DNA of 64,000 bases, from contig CAWJUH010000001.1 in NCBI GenBank assembly GCA_963846005.1, positions 1,488,001 to 1,552,000 of the forward strand, read 5' to 3'. The notes under the pieces were generated by a model. The model did no database searches, was not told the DNA's origin, and saw only the letters and a program-made list of their open reading frames with translations. Position 1 is the stretch's first letter. The number at the start of each line of letters is the position of its first letter. Origin of the DNA: CAVSUR01 sp963846005 (lineage in GTDB: Bacteria; Actinomycetota; Actinomycetes; Streptosporangiales; Streptosporangiaceae). The translations under genes were made by a program, and so were the position numbers. Shown piece by piece: positions 55,763 to 64,000 of the stretch.

Positions 55763-57685
55763 ATGCCGGGGATGAACACCGGGATCAACCTCACCGACCC
55801 GGTCGTGGTCGCGGCGTTCCGGTCCGCCTTGCTGCACCAGGGGCTAGTCATCCTGGCCCTGCTCGTGGCGCTCGCGCTGGCCTGGGTCGCCGCCCGGGAA
55901 TGGCTCGCGGCCGGCCGGGCGGGCAAGGCCCGGGCGGCCGCCCGGCCCGCCGCTGCGGCCGCCCGGCCGGCCGCCGAGCCGGCCTGCCGGTCGCTGCTGC
56001 GGGTCACCTTCGGGCTGCTGTGGATCTTCGACGGGCTACTGCAGGCCCAGCCCGCCATGCCGGCCGGGCTGCCGGCCGACGTCATGAAGCCGGCCGCCGC
56101 CAGCTCGCCGGCCTGGGTGCAGCATCTCGTCAACTGGGCCGGGACGGCCTGGTCTTACCACCCGGTCCAGGCTGCCGCGGCGGCGGTCTGGATCCAGCTC
56201 GGCATCGGGATCTGGCTGGTGGCCGCGCCGCGCGGCTGGTTCTCCCGGGCGGCTGGCCTGGCCAGCGCCGGCTGGGGACTGCTGGTCTGGGTGTTCGGTG
56301 AGGCCTTCGGCGGCATCTTCGCGCCGGGCCTGACCTGGCTGTTCGGCGCCCCAGGCGCGGTGGCGTTCTACTGCGCGGCTGGCGGCCTGATCGCGCTGCC
56401 CGAGCGCAGCTGGCGCACCCGGCGGCTCGGCCGGATGGTGCTCGACGGCATGGGCCTGTTCTTCCTCGGCATGGCCGTGCTGCAGGCCTGGCCAGGCCGC
56501 GGCTTCTGGCAGGGCACGTGGCACCACCAGCCGGGCCCGCTCACCGCGATGGTGCGGCAGATGTCGGGCACCTCGCAGCCCGGGTTCCTGTCCTCCTGGG
56601 TCAGCGGGTTCGGCTCGCTGGTGGCGGCGCACGGCTTTGCGGTCAACCTGACCGCCGTGATCGCACTGGCCGCCATCGGCGCCGGGCTGCTGAGCCGCCA
56701 GTCCCGGCTGCTGCGCGCGGCGGTGATCGCGGCCGCGGTGCTGTGCCTGGCCGACTGGGTGCTGATCGAGGATCTCGGCTTCCTCGGCGGCCTCGGCACC
56801 GACCCCAACAGCATGATCCCGATGTTCGCCGTGTTGGCCGGCGGATATACCGCGCTGACCAGGGTGCCCGCCGTCGCCGCCGCCCCGGACAGCGCGGAGC
56901 CGGAGGAGGGTGCCGCAGAGCCGGAGGAGGGTGCCGCAGAGCCGGAAGGAGCCGCGGGGCCGGGCCAGCGGCCGCGCTGGGCGCAGCGGCTGGCCCCGGC
57001 CCGCCTCGGCCGCTCGCTCGGCACGGTCAGCCTGCCGGCGATCCTGGCCGTATGGGCAGTGATCTTGGTGCTGGCTGGGGTAGTCCCGATGGCGGCGGCT
57101 CAGGCCAGCCCGACCGCCTCGACCATCCTGGCCCAGGCCATCGACGGCAACTTCGCCACGCTGACCGGTATCCGTGCCCCCGCCTTCCGGCTGACCGGCA
57201 CCAACGGCCGGCCGCTGTCGCTGGCCAGCCTGCACGGCAAGATCGTGCTGCTGACCTTCCTCGACCCGGTGTGCACGTCGGACTGCCCGCTGATCGCGCA
57301 GGAGTTCCGCCAGGCTGACCGGCTGCTCGGCGCCCAGGCCAAGCGGGTGCAGATGGTGGCCGTCGCGACGAACCCGGTGTACTACACCACCGCCTACACC
57401 CGGGCCTTCGACCGCCAGGAGGGCATGGACGGGCTGCCGAACTGGCACTTCGTCACCGGCAGCCTGGCGCAGCTGCACCGGGTGTGGCAGGCCTACGGCG
57501 TCGAGGCCTACATCCTGCCGGCCGGCGGCATGATCGGCCACACCGACGTCGCCTGGGCCATCAACAGCCGCGGCGAGACCAAGGCAGAGATGCAGTTCGA
57601 CCCGGGGCCCGGAACCCAGAGCACCGAGGCCTCGTTCGCGGCCCAGCTGGTCGGCGTGGTCAGGCAGCTGGAGGCCAGCCGGTGA
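55763..57685 (+). CDS. Multi-pass membrane protein fused to an SCO1 domain
   Basis: 640 aa. Residues 1-370 hold about eight to nine membrane helices (LLRVTFGLLWIFDGLLQAQP, VQAAAAAVWIQLGIGIWLVAAPRGW and others), DoxX-like in character. A Glu-rich linker with a 7-residue repeat and one more helix lead to an SCO1/SenC copper-chaperone domain (about 465-640). This has FRLTGTNGRPLSLASLHGKIVLLTFLDP, the copper motif CTSDC near residue 504 and a distal His in GGMIGHTDVAWAI. SCO proteins deliver copper to CuA. The fusion of both functions in one chain is unusual. Confidence 0.8.
   Translation: MPGMNTGINLTDPVVVAAFRSALLHQGLVILALLVALALAWVAAREWLAAGRAGKARAAARPAAAAARPAAEPACRSLLRVTFGLLWIFDGLLQAQPAMPAGLPADVMKPAAASSPAWVQHLVNWAGTAWSYHPVQAAAAAVWIQLGIGIWLVAAPRGWFSRAAGLASAGWGLLVWVFGEAFGGIFAPGLTWLFGAPGAVAFYCAAGGLIALPERSWRTRRLGRMVLDGMGLFFLGMAVLQAWPGRGFWQGTWHHQPGPLTAMVRQMSGTSQPGFLSSWVSGFGSLVAAHGFAVNLTAVIALAAIGAGLLSRQSRLLRAAVIAAAVLCLADWVLIEDLGFLGGLGTDPNSMIPMFAVLAGGYTALTRVPAVAAAPDSAEPEEGAAEPEEGAAEPEGAAGPGQRPRWAQRLAPARLGRSLGTVSLPAILAVWAVILVLAGVVPMAAAQASPTASTILAQAIDGNFATLTGIRAPAFRLTGTNGRPLSLASLHGKIVLLTFLDPVCTSDCPLIAQEFRQADRLLGAQAKRVQMVAVATNPVYYTTAYTRAFDRQEGMDGLPNWHFVTGSLAQLHRVWQAYGVEAYILPAGGMIGHTDVAWAINSRGETKAEMQFDPGPGTQSTEASFAAQLVGVVRQLEASR
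56897..56955. repeat. In-frame 21-bp tandem repeat in the SCO1-fusion gene
   Basis: Two full and one partial copies of GCAGAGCCGGAGGAGGGTGC, encoding Ala-Glu-Pro-Glu-Glu-Gly-Ala in the linker between the membrane part and the SCO1 domain. Confidence 0.7.
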
Positions 57686-58892
57686 CCGGACGCGCGGGCG
57701 CGGTCCCGGCGGCCGGGGCCGTCGCGGCCGCGGTGGCGCTGCCGGCGGTCCTGGCCGCCTGCGGCAGCGCCGCCGCCAGCGGCACCGCCGCGAGCGCCGC
57801 GGCCGCGGCGGTGCCGCCGCTGGCGGCCACCGTGACCGGCCCCGGCGGCGCCGAGGGCGCGATCGTGGTGATGGGCGGCGCGGCGGCCCGGCACAACAAC
57901 TTCTGGCAACTGTTCGTGCGCCCGGCGGCCAGTTCCCGGTGGCTGCTGGAGACCCCGCCGGGCACGGCCGACAACGGCGGCCTGATGGCCACCACGACCG
58001 GCGCGACGCTGGCGGTCGGGCTCGGCGGCAGTCAGCTGCTGAAATTCTCCCCGGTCGCGGTGACCGGGGACGGCGGGGCGCACTGGGCCCAGGCCGCGCC
58101 GGTCTACCCGGGCCTCGCGGCCTCGGCGAGCGCGCTGGCGGCCGGGCCGGGCGGCCAGGCCCTGGCCCTGACCAGGACCGGCCAGGTCGCGCTGACGGCC
58201 CGGCTGGCCAGCCAGGCCGCCGGGTGGAAGGTGATCACCACGCAGCGGGCGCTGGCCGCCACCCCGGCCGGGCGGGCCTGCGGGCTGACCCGGCTCACCG
58301 CCGTCGCGTTCGCCCCCGGCGGGGCACCGCTGGCCGGCGGCAGCTGCACCCGGCCCGGCGTGGCCGCTTGTTCACCCGGTCCGGCGGCCGCTGGCAGGCG
58401 GCCGGCCCGGCGCTGGCCGGCGCCGCGGCCCGGGACCGGGTCACGGTGCTGAGCCTGCGGGCGGGCGGCGGCAGCGCCGCGGCGCTGCTGCGGGCCGGGT
58501 CCGGCCTGTCGGCGGCCGTGCTGGCCGCCATCACGACGGCCGGGACCGCCACCGCGAGCACGCCCGGCGGGACAGCGCGCTGGCGGCTGTCGGCGCCGCA
58601 GCCGGCCGGGACGGCCCGGCTGGTCTTCGCCTCGATGTCGCCGGGCGGCAGCGCCGGGCTGGTACGGGCCGGGAACCGGGGCTCCTGGCTGAACGCGCCG
58701 GGCAGCAGCTGGCGCCAGCTGCCTGCGCTGCCGGCCGGCACCCAGGCGCTGGCCCCCGGCCCGGCGGGCCAGCTCGACGCCATCGCTGCGGCCGGCAACA
58801 ACATGACCGCCTGGCGGCTGGATCCCGGGGCGCGGGCCTGGACCCGGGTCCAGCGCCTGCACGTGCCGATCCCGTACGGAACATCGGGGTGA
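57682..58892 (+). CDS. Secreted lipoprotein, beta-propeller-like, frameshifted
   Basis: GTG start overlapping the previous stop. Signal peptide with lipobox (VLAACGS). The mature part has repeats such as NNFWQLFVRPAASSRWLL, GDGGAHWAQAAPVYPGL and GKV-type strands, suggesting a BNR/propeller-like fold. A base is missing around 58373-58377: one frame ends CTRPGVAAC while the other continues LFTRSGGRWQAAGPALAG and on to AWTRVQRLHVPIPYGTSG. Repaired length is about 403 aa. Function unknown; it sits between SCO1 and CtaG genes. Confidence 0.65.
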
Positions 58893-58896
58893 GCCG

Positions 58897-59829
58897 GTGA
58901 ACATCCTGCTCGGCCACTGGTCGGCCGACCCGTTCGACGTCCTCGCGCTGGCCGCGGTGGCGTGGCACGAAGCCGGGCTGGCCCGGCTGCGCCGTCGCGA
59001 GCCGGAGCAGGCCGGGGCCCGGCGCCGCCGGTCGCTGGTGTTCTACGCGGGCCTCGCGGTGACGCTGGTCGCCGTGCAGTCACCGGTGGAGTACTACGCC
59101 GAGCGGTACTTCTGGGTGCACATGATCCAGCATCTGCTGCTGATGTTCGCGGCGCCGACGCTGATCGTGCTCGGCGCGCCCTGGACGCCGCTGCGCGCCG
59201 CCTGGCCCCGCGGCTCCGGCCGGCCGCAGGCCGCAGCGGCAGATCCCGCCGCAGCGGCAGATCCGGCCGCAGCGGCGGGCGCGGACGGCTCGCGCTGGCC
59301 GGGCCCGGTGCGCGCGGCCGGGCGCCTGGCACGCTCCCCGTGGACCGCCATCGTCGCGTTCAACCTCGTGATGATCTTCTGGCATATGCCCGGCCCGCTG
59401 GATGCGTCGGTGCGCAGCGACCTGGTGCGGACCTGGCTGATGCACGGCAGCTTCCTGGTCGCGGGGGTGGCGTTCTGGCTGCAGTTCCTGCGCTCGCCGC
59501 CGGTCAGGATGCGGCTGTCCCCGCTGGGCCAGGCGGCCGCGCTGCTGGGCACCAACGTGGTGATGTGGGTGCTGGCGATGGCGATGGGCATCCTGACCGG
59601 CGCGTCGTGGTACCCGGTGTACGACCATGTGCCCGGCGTCACCCTGCCCGCCTTTGCCGACCAGCAGATCGGCGCCGGGATCTTGTGGATCTGCGGGGAC
59701 TTCTGGGCGATCCCCTGCCTGATCGTGGTGGTGCGGCGGGTTATCGCCGCCGACGGCAGCGTCGGCGCGGCGGTGGACCGGATGCTCGGCCGCGGCACGC
59801 GCCGGTACCAGTGGGCTAATCGGGCCTGA
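58897..59829 (+). CDS. ctaG: CtaG-type oxidase assembly protein (canonical)
   Basis: 310 aa, polytopic. It carries the family histidines: YFWVHMIQHLLLM near residue 75, MIFWHMPGPLD and LMHGSFLVAG, plus LIVLGAPWTPLRAAWPRG. CtaG proteins help assemble caa3-type oxidases, probably through copper. GTG start 4 nt behind the lipoprotein gene. It is the histidine-bearing counterpart of the degenerate paralogue at 46731. Confidence 0.88.
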   Translation: MNILLGHWSADPFDVLALAAVAWHEAGLARLRRREPEQAGARRRRSLVFYAGLAVTLVAVQSPVEYYAERYFWVHMIQHLLLMFAAPTLIVLGAPWTPLRAAWPRGSGRPQAAAADPAAAADPAAAAGADGSRWPGPVRAAGRLARSPWTAIVAFNLVMIFWHMPGPLDASVRSDLVRTWLMHGSFLVAGVAFWLQFLRSPPVRMRLSPLGQAAALLGTNVVMWVLAMAMGILTGASWYPVYDHVPGVTLPAFADQQIGAGILWICGDFWAIPCLIVVVRRVIAADGSVGAAVDRMLGRGTRRYQWANRA

Positions 59830-59954
59830 CCGGCCGCCCGCCCGCATAAGATCGGCTGCGGGCTGCGCGCCGCCCGGGACGCGGTGGTGCGGACCCCGTC
59901 CGGCCCGGCCCGGTCAGCTGCGGCCGCACCAGCACACCTCGGGAGCAGACCAGC

Positions 59955-60485
59955 ATGAGATTCCCGCGCCGGATCGCCGCGGCCGCCGGCCTGGCCATCG
60001 CCGCGACCGTGGCGGCCGGATGCTCGTCCGGCGGCCCGGCCGTCCCGGCCGGGGCCACCACCCGGGCGTTCTCGCTGCCGGCCCTGGGCCGGGGCCCGGC
60101 GCGGATCTCGCTGGCCCGCTACGCCGGTCATCCGGTGATCGTGACCTTCTTCGCCTCGTGGTGCCCGAGCTGCCAGGCCAGCGCGCAGACGATCGCCCGC
60201 TTCCACCGGGCCTACCCCCGGCAGGCACCGGTGATCGGGGTGGACATCAGTGACCGGCGCGCGGCGGGCCTGCAGCTGGTGCGCGCGGCCGGAGTGGAGT
60301 TCCCGGTCGCGGCCTCGCCGACGCTGCGCACCGCGTTCGCCTACGGCGCGCCCGGCCTGCCCGCCACCTACTTCCTGAACGCCCGGCACGTGGTGGTGTA
60401 TAGGGCACTCGGCCCGGTTAAGTGGCAGCAGCTGGTCACCGGCACGACGCTGATGATCAGCCCGGCGGGCTCGCGCGCGTCCTGA
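59955..60485 (+). CDS. TlpA/ResA-like thioredoxin lipoprotein
   Basis: 176 aa. The signal peptide has a lipobox (VAAGCSS), followed by a thioredoxin fold with VTFFASWCPSCQASAQTIARFH (CxxC), VIGVDISDRR, VEFPVAASPTLR and cis-Pro GLPATYFLNARHVVVYRALGPV. It is the second TlpA of the locus and parallels the one at 54473. It probably keeps CuA or SCO cysteines reduced. Confidence 0.85.
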   Translation: MRFPRRIAAAAGLAIAATVAAGCSSGGPAVPAGATTRAFSLPALGRGPARISLARYAGHPVIVTFFASWCPSCQASAQTIARFHRAYPRQAPVIGVDISDRRAAGLQLVRAAGVEFPVAASPTLRTAFAYGAPGLPATYFLNARHVVVYRALGPVKWQQLVTGTTLMISPAGSRAS

Positions 60486-60504
60486 CCCGGCCACCCGCCA
60501 GGCC

Positions 60505-60530
60505 GCCCGTCCGGCTCGGCTAGCCGGGCG
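60505..60530. terminator. Hairpin between convergent genes
   Basis: CCGGCT (60511-60516) and AGCCGG (60522-60527) with flanking G/C pairing lie between the TlpA stop and the minus-strand glycosyltransferase stop. It could terminate both transcripts; there is no T-run. Confidence 0.35.
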
Positions 60531-60531
60531 G

Positions 60532-61758
60532 TTACTGGCCGATCATCTCCATGGCCCGGGCGAAGGCGGCCTGCCAGGCCTGCGGCGAGCGAGTGGCGCC
60601 GTCTGCGGCCGGCTTGGCTGCGGCCAGCGCGGCCAGCGCGCTGCGCACCACGTCCGCGGGCCGGGCGGAGGTGACGCGCGCCTCGCCGAGTTCCAGTTCG
60701 TGCTGCAGGTTGTCGCGGCCGTGGCCTTGCACCACGTCCAGCAGCAGCAGCGGCCGCCCGACCGTGCGCGCCTCGGTGCAGGTGTCGCCCGAGCTGGTGA
60801 TGACCAGGTCCGCCGCCGCCATCAGCTCGGGGATCCGGTCGGTGAACCCGAACGGGTGCAGCCGCGGCTGGCGGGCCGCGGCCCGCGCCAGCAGCTGCCC
60901 GAGCCGGGCGTTGCGGCCCGCAACCGCGAGCACGTGCACCCCGGCCGCGGCGAGGCCCTCGGCAGCCGCGGCGACCGGGCCGAGGCCCCAGGCCCCCGAC
61001 ATCAGCAGCGCGCACGGCTCGCCCGCCGGCACGCCCAGCGCGGCCCGCGCCTCGCGCTGCGGCGGCGGCGCGTAGAAGGCAGCCCGCACCGGCGCGGGCA
61101 CCACCAGCACCCGCGCCTCCGGCTGGTAGCGCAGCACCGCGGCCCTGGCCACCTCGGACGTCACCAGGTAAAGGTCGACGTCGGGGTGCACCCACAGCCG
61201 GTGCGGGGTGGAATCGGAGCAGAACACGATGTGGCTCATGCCCGGGTAGCGGTCCGCGAGCGCGCTGACCGCGGAGGCGCCGGTGGCGAACACCGAGACG
61301 GCCAGGTCGGCCGGCTGCGCGTCCAGGTCGTCGCGCAGCCGGGGCAGCAGCTGGCGGCGGGCGGCCGCATCGGCGAGCAGCGCCAGCCTGCTGCCCGGCC
61401 GCAGCCCGGCGAAGTGGAAGGCGTCGTACAGGCCGGGCACCGCCAGCATGCTGCGGAACACCGCCTCGCCCGCCGAGCCGCCGCGACGGCCGAGCAGCCG
61501 CATCGCATCGGCCGTCCGGGTGGACCAGCCGTGCGCGCGCAGCTCGGCCGCGCACGCTTGCGCCATCACGTCATGGCCCATGCCGAGTGAGCCGGTCAGC
61601 AACAGCGCCCGGTGCGTCACCGGTGTCTGCTGGTTCGCTTCTCCGCCCGCTGCGCGCGCGTCGCCCGGTGTTTGCTGGTTCGCTTCTCCGCCCGCTGCGC
61701 GCGCGTCGCCCGGTGTCTGCTGGTTCGCTTCTCCGCCCGCTGCGCGCGCGTCGCTCAC
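60532..61758 (-). CDS. MGDG-synthase-like glycosyltransferase with N-terminal repeats
   Basis: 408 aa, GT-B fold: THRALLLTGSLGMGHDVMAQACAAELRAHGW, IVFCSDSTPHRLWVHPDVDLYLVTSEVA, LLMSGAWGLGPVAAAAEGL, LHPFGFTDRIPELMAAADLVITSSGDTCTEARTVGRPLLLL. These features resemble diacylglycerol/MGDG-type glycosyltransferases. The first 46 residues are three copies of DARAAGGEANQQTPG. The conserved fold begins at a GTG near 61622, which could be the real start. Its start overlaps the epimerase stop (61755-61758). Confidence 0.8.
   Translation of the reverse strand: MSDARAAGGEANQQTPGDARAAGGEANQQTPGDARAAGGEANQQTPVTHRALLLTGSLGMGHDVMAQACAAELRAHGWSTRTADAMRLLGRRGGSAGEAVFRSMLAVPGLYDAFHFAGLRPGSRLALLADAAARRQLLPRLRDDLDAQPADLAVSVFATGASAVSALADRYPGMSHIVFCSDSTPHRLWVHPDVDLYLVTSEVARAAVLRYQPEARVLVVPAPVRAAFYAPPPQREARAALGVPAGEPCALLMSGAWGLGPVAAAAEGLAAAGVHVLAVAGRNARLGQLLARAAARQPRLHPFGFTDRIPELMAAADLVITSSGDTCTEARTVGRPLLLLDVVQGHGRDNLQHELELGEARVTSARPADVVRSALAALAAAKPAADGATRSPQAWQAAFARAMEMIGQ
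61623..61755. repeat. 45-bp tandem repeat, three copies
   Basis: Three near-identical 45-bp units encode DARAAGGEANQQTPG at the N-terminus of the glycosyltransferase. Unit boundaries fall at about 61623, 61668 and 61713. Near-identity at the DNA level indicates recent expansion. Confidence 0.85.
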
Positions 61759-62666
61759 GAAGCCTCCTGCGCGGCCAGCCAGTCCAGGTACTGGCGGACC
61801 CCGGCGGTGAAGGAGGTGACCGGAGACCAGTCCAGCAGCTCCTTGGCCAGCCGGCCGGAGATGGACACGCCCGCGTAGTCCGCCGTCCGGGCCGGGATGT
61901 GCTCGACCGGCACCGGCCCGACCAGCGCGCAGACCACGTCGGCGATCTCGCGCACCGAGACCGGCGTGCCGCCCTCCAGGGTCAGCGTGCGTCCCGCAGC
62001 CGCCGGGGCCAGCGCCCGCACGTGCGCGTCGGCCAGGTCCTCGACGTAGACGTAGCAGCGCTGCTGCTCGCCGTTACCGGCGATCGTGATCGGCTGCCCG
62101 GCCCGGGCGGCCTGCACGAACTTGGCGATGACCAGCGCCTCGCGCATCCGCGGCCCGTACGGGATGCCGTAGCGCAAGATCGTGAACTGCTGGCCGTACA
62201 TCTCGTGGTAGCTGTGCATGAGCAGCTCGGCAGCCAGCTTGGTGGACACGTACACGTGCCCGGCGCTGGTCAGGCTGACCGGCGCGTCCTCGGTCCGCTC
62301 GCCGGTGCCCGTGGTGGCCCCGTACACCCACACCGTGCTGGCCAGCAGCACCCGCTCCACGCCGGTGTCCCGGGCAGCCTGCAGCACCCGGGCGGTGCCC
62401 TCCACGTTCAGCCGGACGGCGCTGACCGGGTCGGCGGCAACCTTGTTGACGTCGGACGCCCCGGCCAGGTGGAAGACCGCCTGGCAGCCGGTCACGGCGG
62501 TGGTCAGCGCCGGCACGTCGAACAGGTCGGCCGCCCGGTACTGCGCCGCCGGGTTGCGCCAGCGGCCATCCAGGTCGATGACGACGACCTCGTGACCGGC
62601 CCGGATCAGCCGGTCCACCACGTGGGAGCCGATGAAGCCGGCCCCGCCCGTCACCGCGACACGCAT
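61755..62666 (-). CDS. NAD-dependent sugar-nucleotide epimerase/dehydratase
   Basis: 303 aa, extended SDR family. It has the dinucleotide motif TGGAGFIGSH, ADLFDVPAL, FHLAGASDVNKVAADP, STVWVYG, the catalytic YVSTK (Tyr-x3-Lys) and RYGIPYGPRMREALVIAKFV. It probably acts on a nucleotide sugar such as a UDP-hexose. It lies between an aminotransferase and a glycosyltransferase, with a 4-nt overlap to the latter, in a glycan-building operon. Confidence 0.88.
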   Translation of the reverse strand: MRVAVTGGAGFIGSHVVDRLIRAGHEVVVIDLDGRWRNPAAQYRAADLFDVPALTTAVTGCQAVFHLAGASDVNKVAADPVSAVRLNVEGTARVLQAARDTGVERVLLASTVWVYGATTGTGERTEDAPVSLTSAGHVYVSTKLAAELLMHSYHEMYGQQFTILRYGIPYGPRMREALVIAKFVQAARAGQPITIAGNGEQQRCYVYVEDLADAHVRALAPAAAGRTLTLEGGTPVSVREIADVVCALVGPVPVEHIPARTADYAGVSISGRLAKELLDWSPVTSFTAGVRQYLDWLAAQEAS

Positions 62667-62734
62667 TTCCGCTCCCCTTGGTTGAATCTGCGGCGGCCGG
62701 CCCGCTGCCGGGCCGCTGCGAGCCGGCCGGCGGC

Positions 62735-63886
62735 CTAGGCTCCCGCATGCGCTCCGTATACCGCGGTGACCGCGGTGATCACCTCGTCGATCTCATCGTC
62801 ACGCATATCCGAGTGCACCGGCAGGCACACGTGCCGGGCGCACATGTCCTCGGCGACCGGCAGCGGCCCGCCGCCGAACTCGGCCAGCACCGGCTGATGG
62901 TGCAGCGGCAGGTCGTAGACCTCGCCCGCCAGCCGGACGTCATGCTCGGCGACCAGGTCGGCCTTGAACTTCGCCCGGTCGGCGCCCGGCGGCAGCACGG
63001 CGATGTACTTGTAGAAGTTACTGCGGCAGCCATCCGGCTCGCGCAGCGGCTCCATCCCGTCCAGGGCGGCCAGGGCCTTGTCGTACCGCTCGGCCACCTC
63101 GCGGCGGCGCCTGATGCTGTCGGTCATCCGGCGCAGGTGCACCAGCCCGGTCACCGCGTTCTGCTCGCTCATCCGCCAGGCGTAGCCGTGCCGGACGTGG
63201 TGGTTCGCGCCGAAGCTGCCCTTGCCCTGGTCCCGGTAGATCCGCGCCTCGGTGGCGATGTCCTCCGCGCTGGTCAGGATCATGCCGCCCTCACCGCAGG
63301 TGACCACCTTGGTGGGGTAGAAGGAGAACGCCGCGGCCGCGCCGAACGAGCCGGCGAACCGGCTGTCGTAGGTGGCGCCGTGCGCGTGCGCCGCGTCCTC
63401 GACCAGGGCGATGCCGCGCTGCTGGCACGCGAGGGCCAGCTGGTCGGCGGCCGGGGTGATCAGGCCGCCGATGTGGACGAGCACCACCGCCGCGGTGTCC
63501 GGGGTCAGCGCGGCCAGCAAGGTGGCGGGGCTGAGCGCGAACGTGCCCGCGTCGATGTCGGCGAACACCGGCCGGCCGCCGGCCGCCAGGACCGCCGCGG
63601 CGGTGGCGTAGAACGTGTTCGCCGGGACCACCACGTCCCGGCCGGCCACGCCGACCGCGCGCAGCGAGATCTCCAGCGCCGATGTGCCGCTGGCGGTGGC
63701 CACGGCATGCGGGGCGTGCCCGGCATCCAGGCCGACGGCCGGATGCGCCTGGGCGAACTCCGCCTCGAACTTCCTGGTGTATTCGCCGAGGGTCAGCATT
63801 CCGCTGGCCAGGATCCCCGTGATCGCCTCGGCAATCTCCTTCCGGTCAGCAGGCAGGAAGACCACGCGCGCTGCTTGCACACCCAC
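62735..63886 (-). CDS. DegT/DnrJ/EryC1-family sugar aminotransferase
   Basis: 383 aa, PLP-dependent. It has VATASGTSALEISLRAVGV, VVVPANTFYATAAAVLAAGGRPVFADID, VEDAAHAHGA and the Schiff-base Lys in FSFYPTKVVTCGEGGM. It transaminates a keto-sugar nucleotide. GTG start at 63886, with GAGGAG 7 nt upstream. First gene of the cluster that continues into the epimerase and glycosyltransferase; other members may lie beyond the window edge. 63887-64000 shows no gene. Confidence 0.88.
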   Translation of the reverse strand: MGVQAARVVFLPADRKEIAEAITGILASGMLTLGEYTRKFEAEFAQAHPAVGLDAGHAPHAVATASGTSALEISLRAVGVAGRDVVVPANTFYATAAAVLAAGGRPVFADIDAGTFALSPATLLAALTPDTAAVVLVHIGGLITPAADQLALACQQRGIALVEDAAHAHGATYDSRFAGSFGAAAAFSFYPTKVVTCGEGGMILTSAEDIATEARIYRDQGKGSFGANHHVRHGYAWRMSEQNAVTGLVHLRRMTDSIRRRREVAERYDKALAALDGMEPLREPDGCRSNFYKYIAVLPPGADRAKFKADLVAEHDVRLAGEVYDLPLHHQPVLAEFGGGPLPVAEDMCARHVCLPVHSDMRDDEIDEVITAVTAVYGAHAGA

Positions 63887-64000
63887 CGGTTATCTCCTCA
63901 CGCTCGGGCCTGGGCGGCCCCGTCTCGTGCGTCTGGGCCCAGGCCGAAACGCGTGCTTGCGGTTTACGCTGCCGGTCGATTCTGCCAGCCCCGGGCGGCT

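Noticed and set aside
60532..63886. Natural-product biosynthetic cluster
   Set aside because: Only a sugar aminotransferase, an epimerase and a glycolipid-type glycosyltransferase are visible; no core biosynthetic enzyme lies within the window.

Overview
The window is about 64 kb of very GC-rich DNA. It shows tight 4-nt start/stop overlaps, many GTG starts, actinobacterial-type regulators, a PopR-type clpP pair, BMP-type nucleoside transport and a caa3-like oxidase locus. This fits a chromosomal segment of an actinomycete (Actinomycetota, possibly a Streptosporangiales-like lineage; genus not determinable from the sequence alone). No complete tRNA, rRNA, CRISPR array or intact insertion sequence was seen.

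Region by region. 1-1.4 kb is a decayed scar: the 3' part of a tRNA-Lys(CTT)-like sequence, an integrase remnant with an in-frame stop, and a broken TetR gene, followed by a small hypothetical gene. 1.6-5.1 kb holds a popR-like regulator, a clpP3-clpP4 pair with an exact PopR-type operator upstream, and a membrane glycosyltransferase. 5.3-8.5 kb holds an ABC ATPase, an upp gene with an unusual Cys-rich N-terminal extension behind a LexA-box-like palindrome, and an ECF sigma factor with a partner. 8.5-12.7 kb is sbcD-sbcC, followed by a palindrome array. 13-33 kb is mainly nucleoside salvage: two aldehyde dehydrogenase-family genes, deoC, add, deoA, cdd, a BMP-type nucleoside ABC importer with a second BMP lipoprotein, purine nucleoside phosphorylase and a phosphosugar mutase. 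A TetR/MFS efflux pair sits inside this block. A Mop protein, XdhC-like protein, DUF3052-like protein and VOC protein follow. 33-41.8 kb holds pirin, an alpha/beta-hydrolase-like gene, YceI/MarR, a PhyH-type dioxygenase, DinG and an acyl-CoA synthetase. 41.8-45.1 kb is an ABC-2 exporter with a LolA/MucB-like protein.

45.2-60.5 kb is the most striking part: two divergent operons for a non-standard aa3-type respiratory oxidase. The minus arm reads CuA-like cupredoxin, ctaC, ctaD, ctaE, a ctaG paralogue lacking the usual histidines, a small membrane protein and ctaB. The plus arm reads response regulator, histidine kinase, TlpA, a hypothetical protein, a membrane-SCO1 fusion, a lipoprotein, canonical ctaG and TlpA/ResA. 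Subunit I keeps the metal ligands but lacks the usual D- and K-channel entry residues. The arms face each other across a 429-bp AT-rich intergenic region. I infer one dedicated oxidase plus copper/thiol assembly module under its own two-component system. The window ends in a glycan/glycolipid cluster (MGDG-synthase-like glycosyltransferase, epimerase, DegT aminotransferase).

A family of long palindromic hairpins occurs at three intergenic sites. Two copies also share a leader that runs through the start codon of unrelated genes. Four otherwise intact genes carry single-base frameshifts in GC-rich runs, so either recent decay or consensus errors should be suspected.
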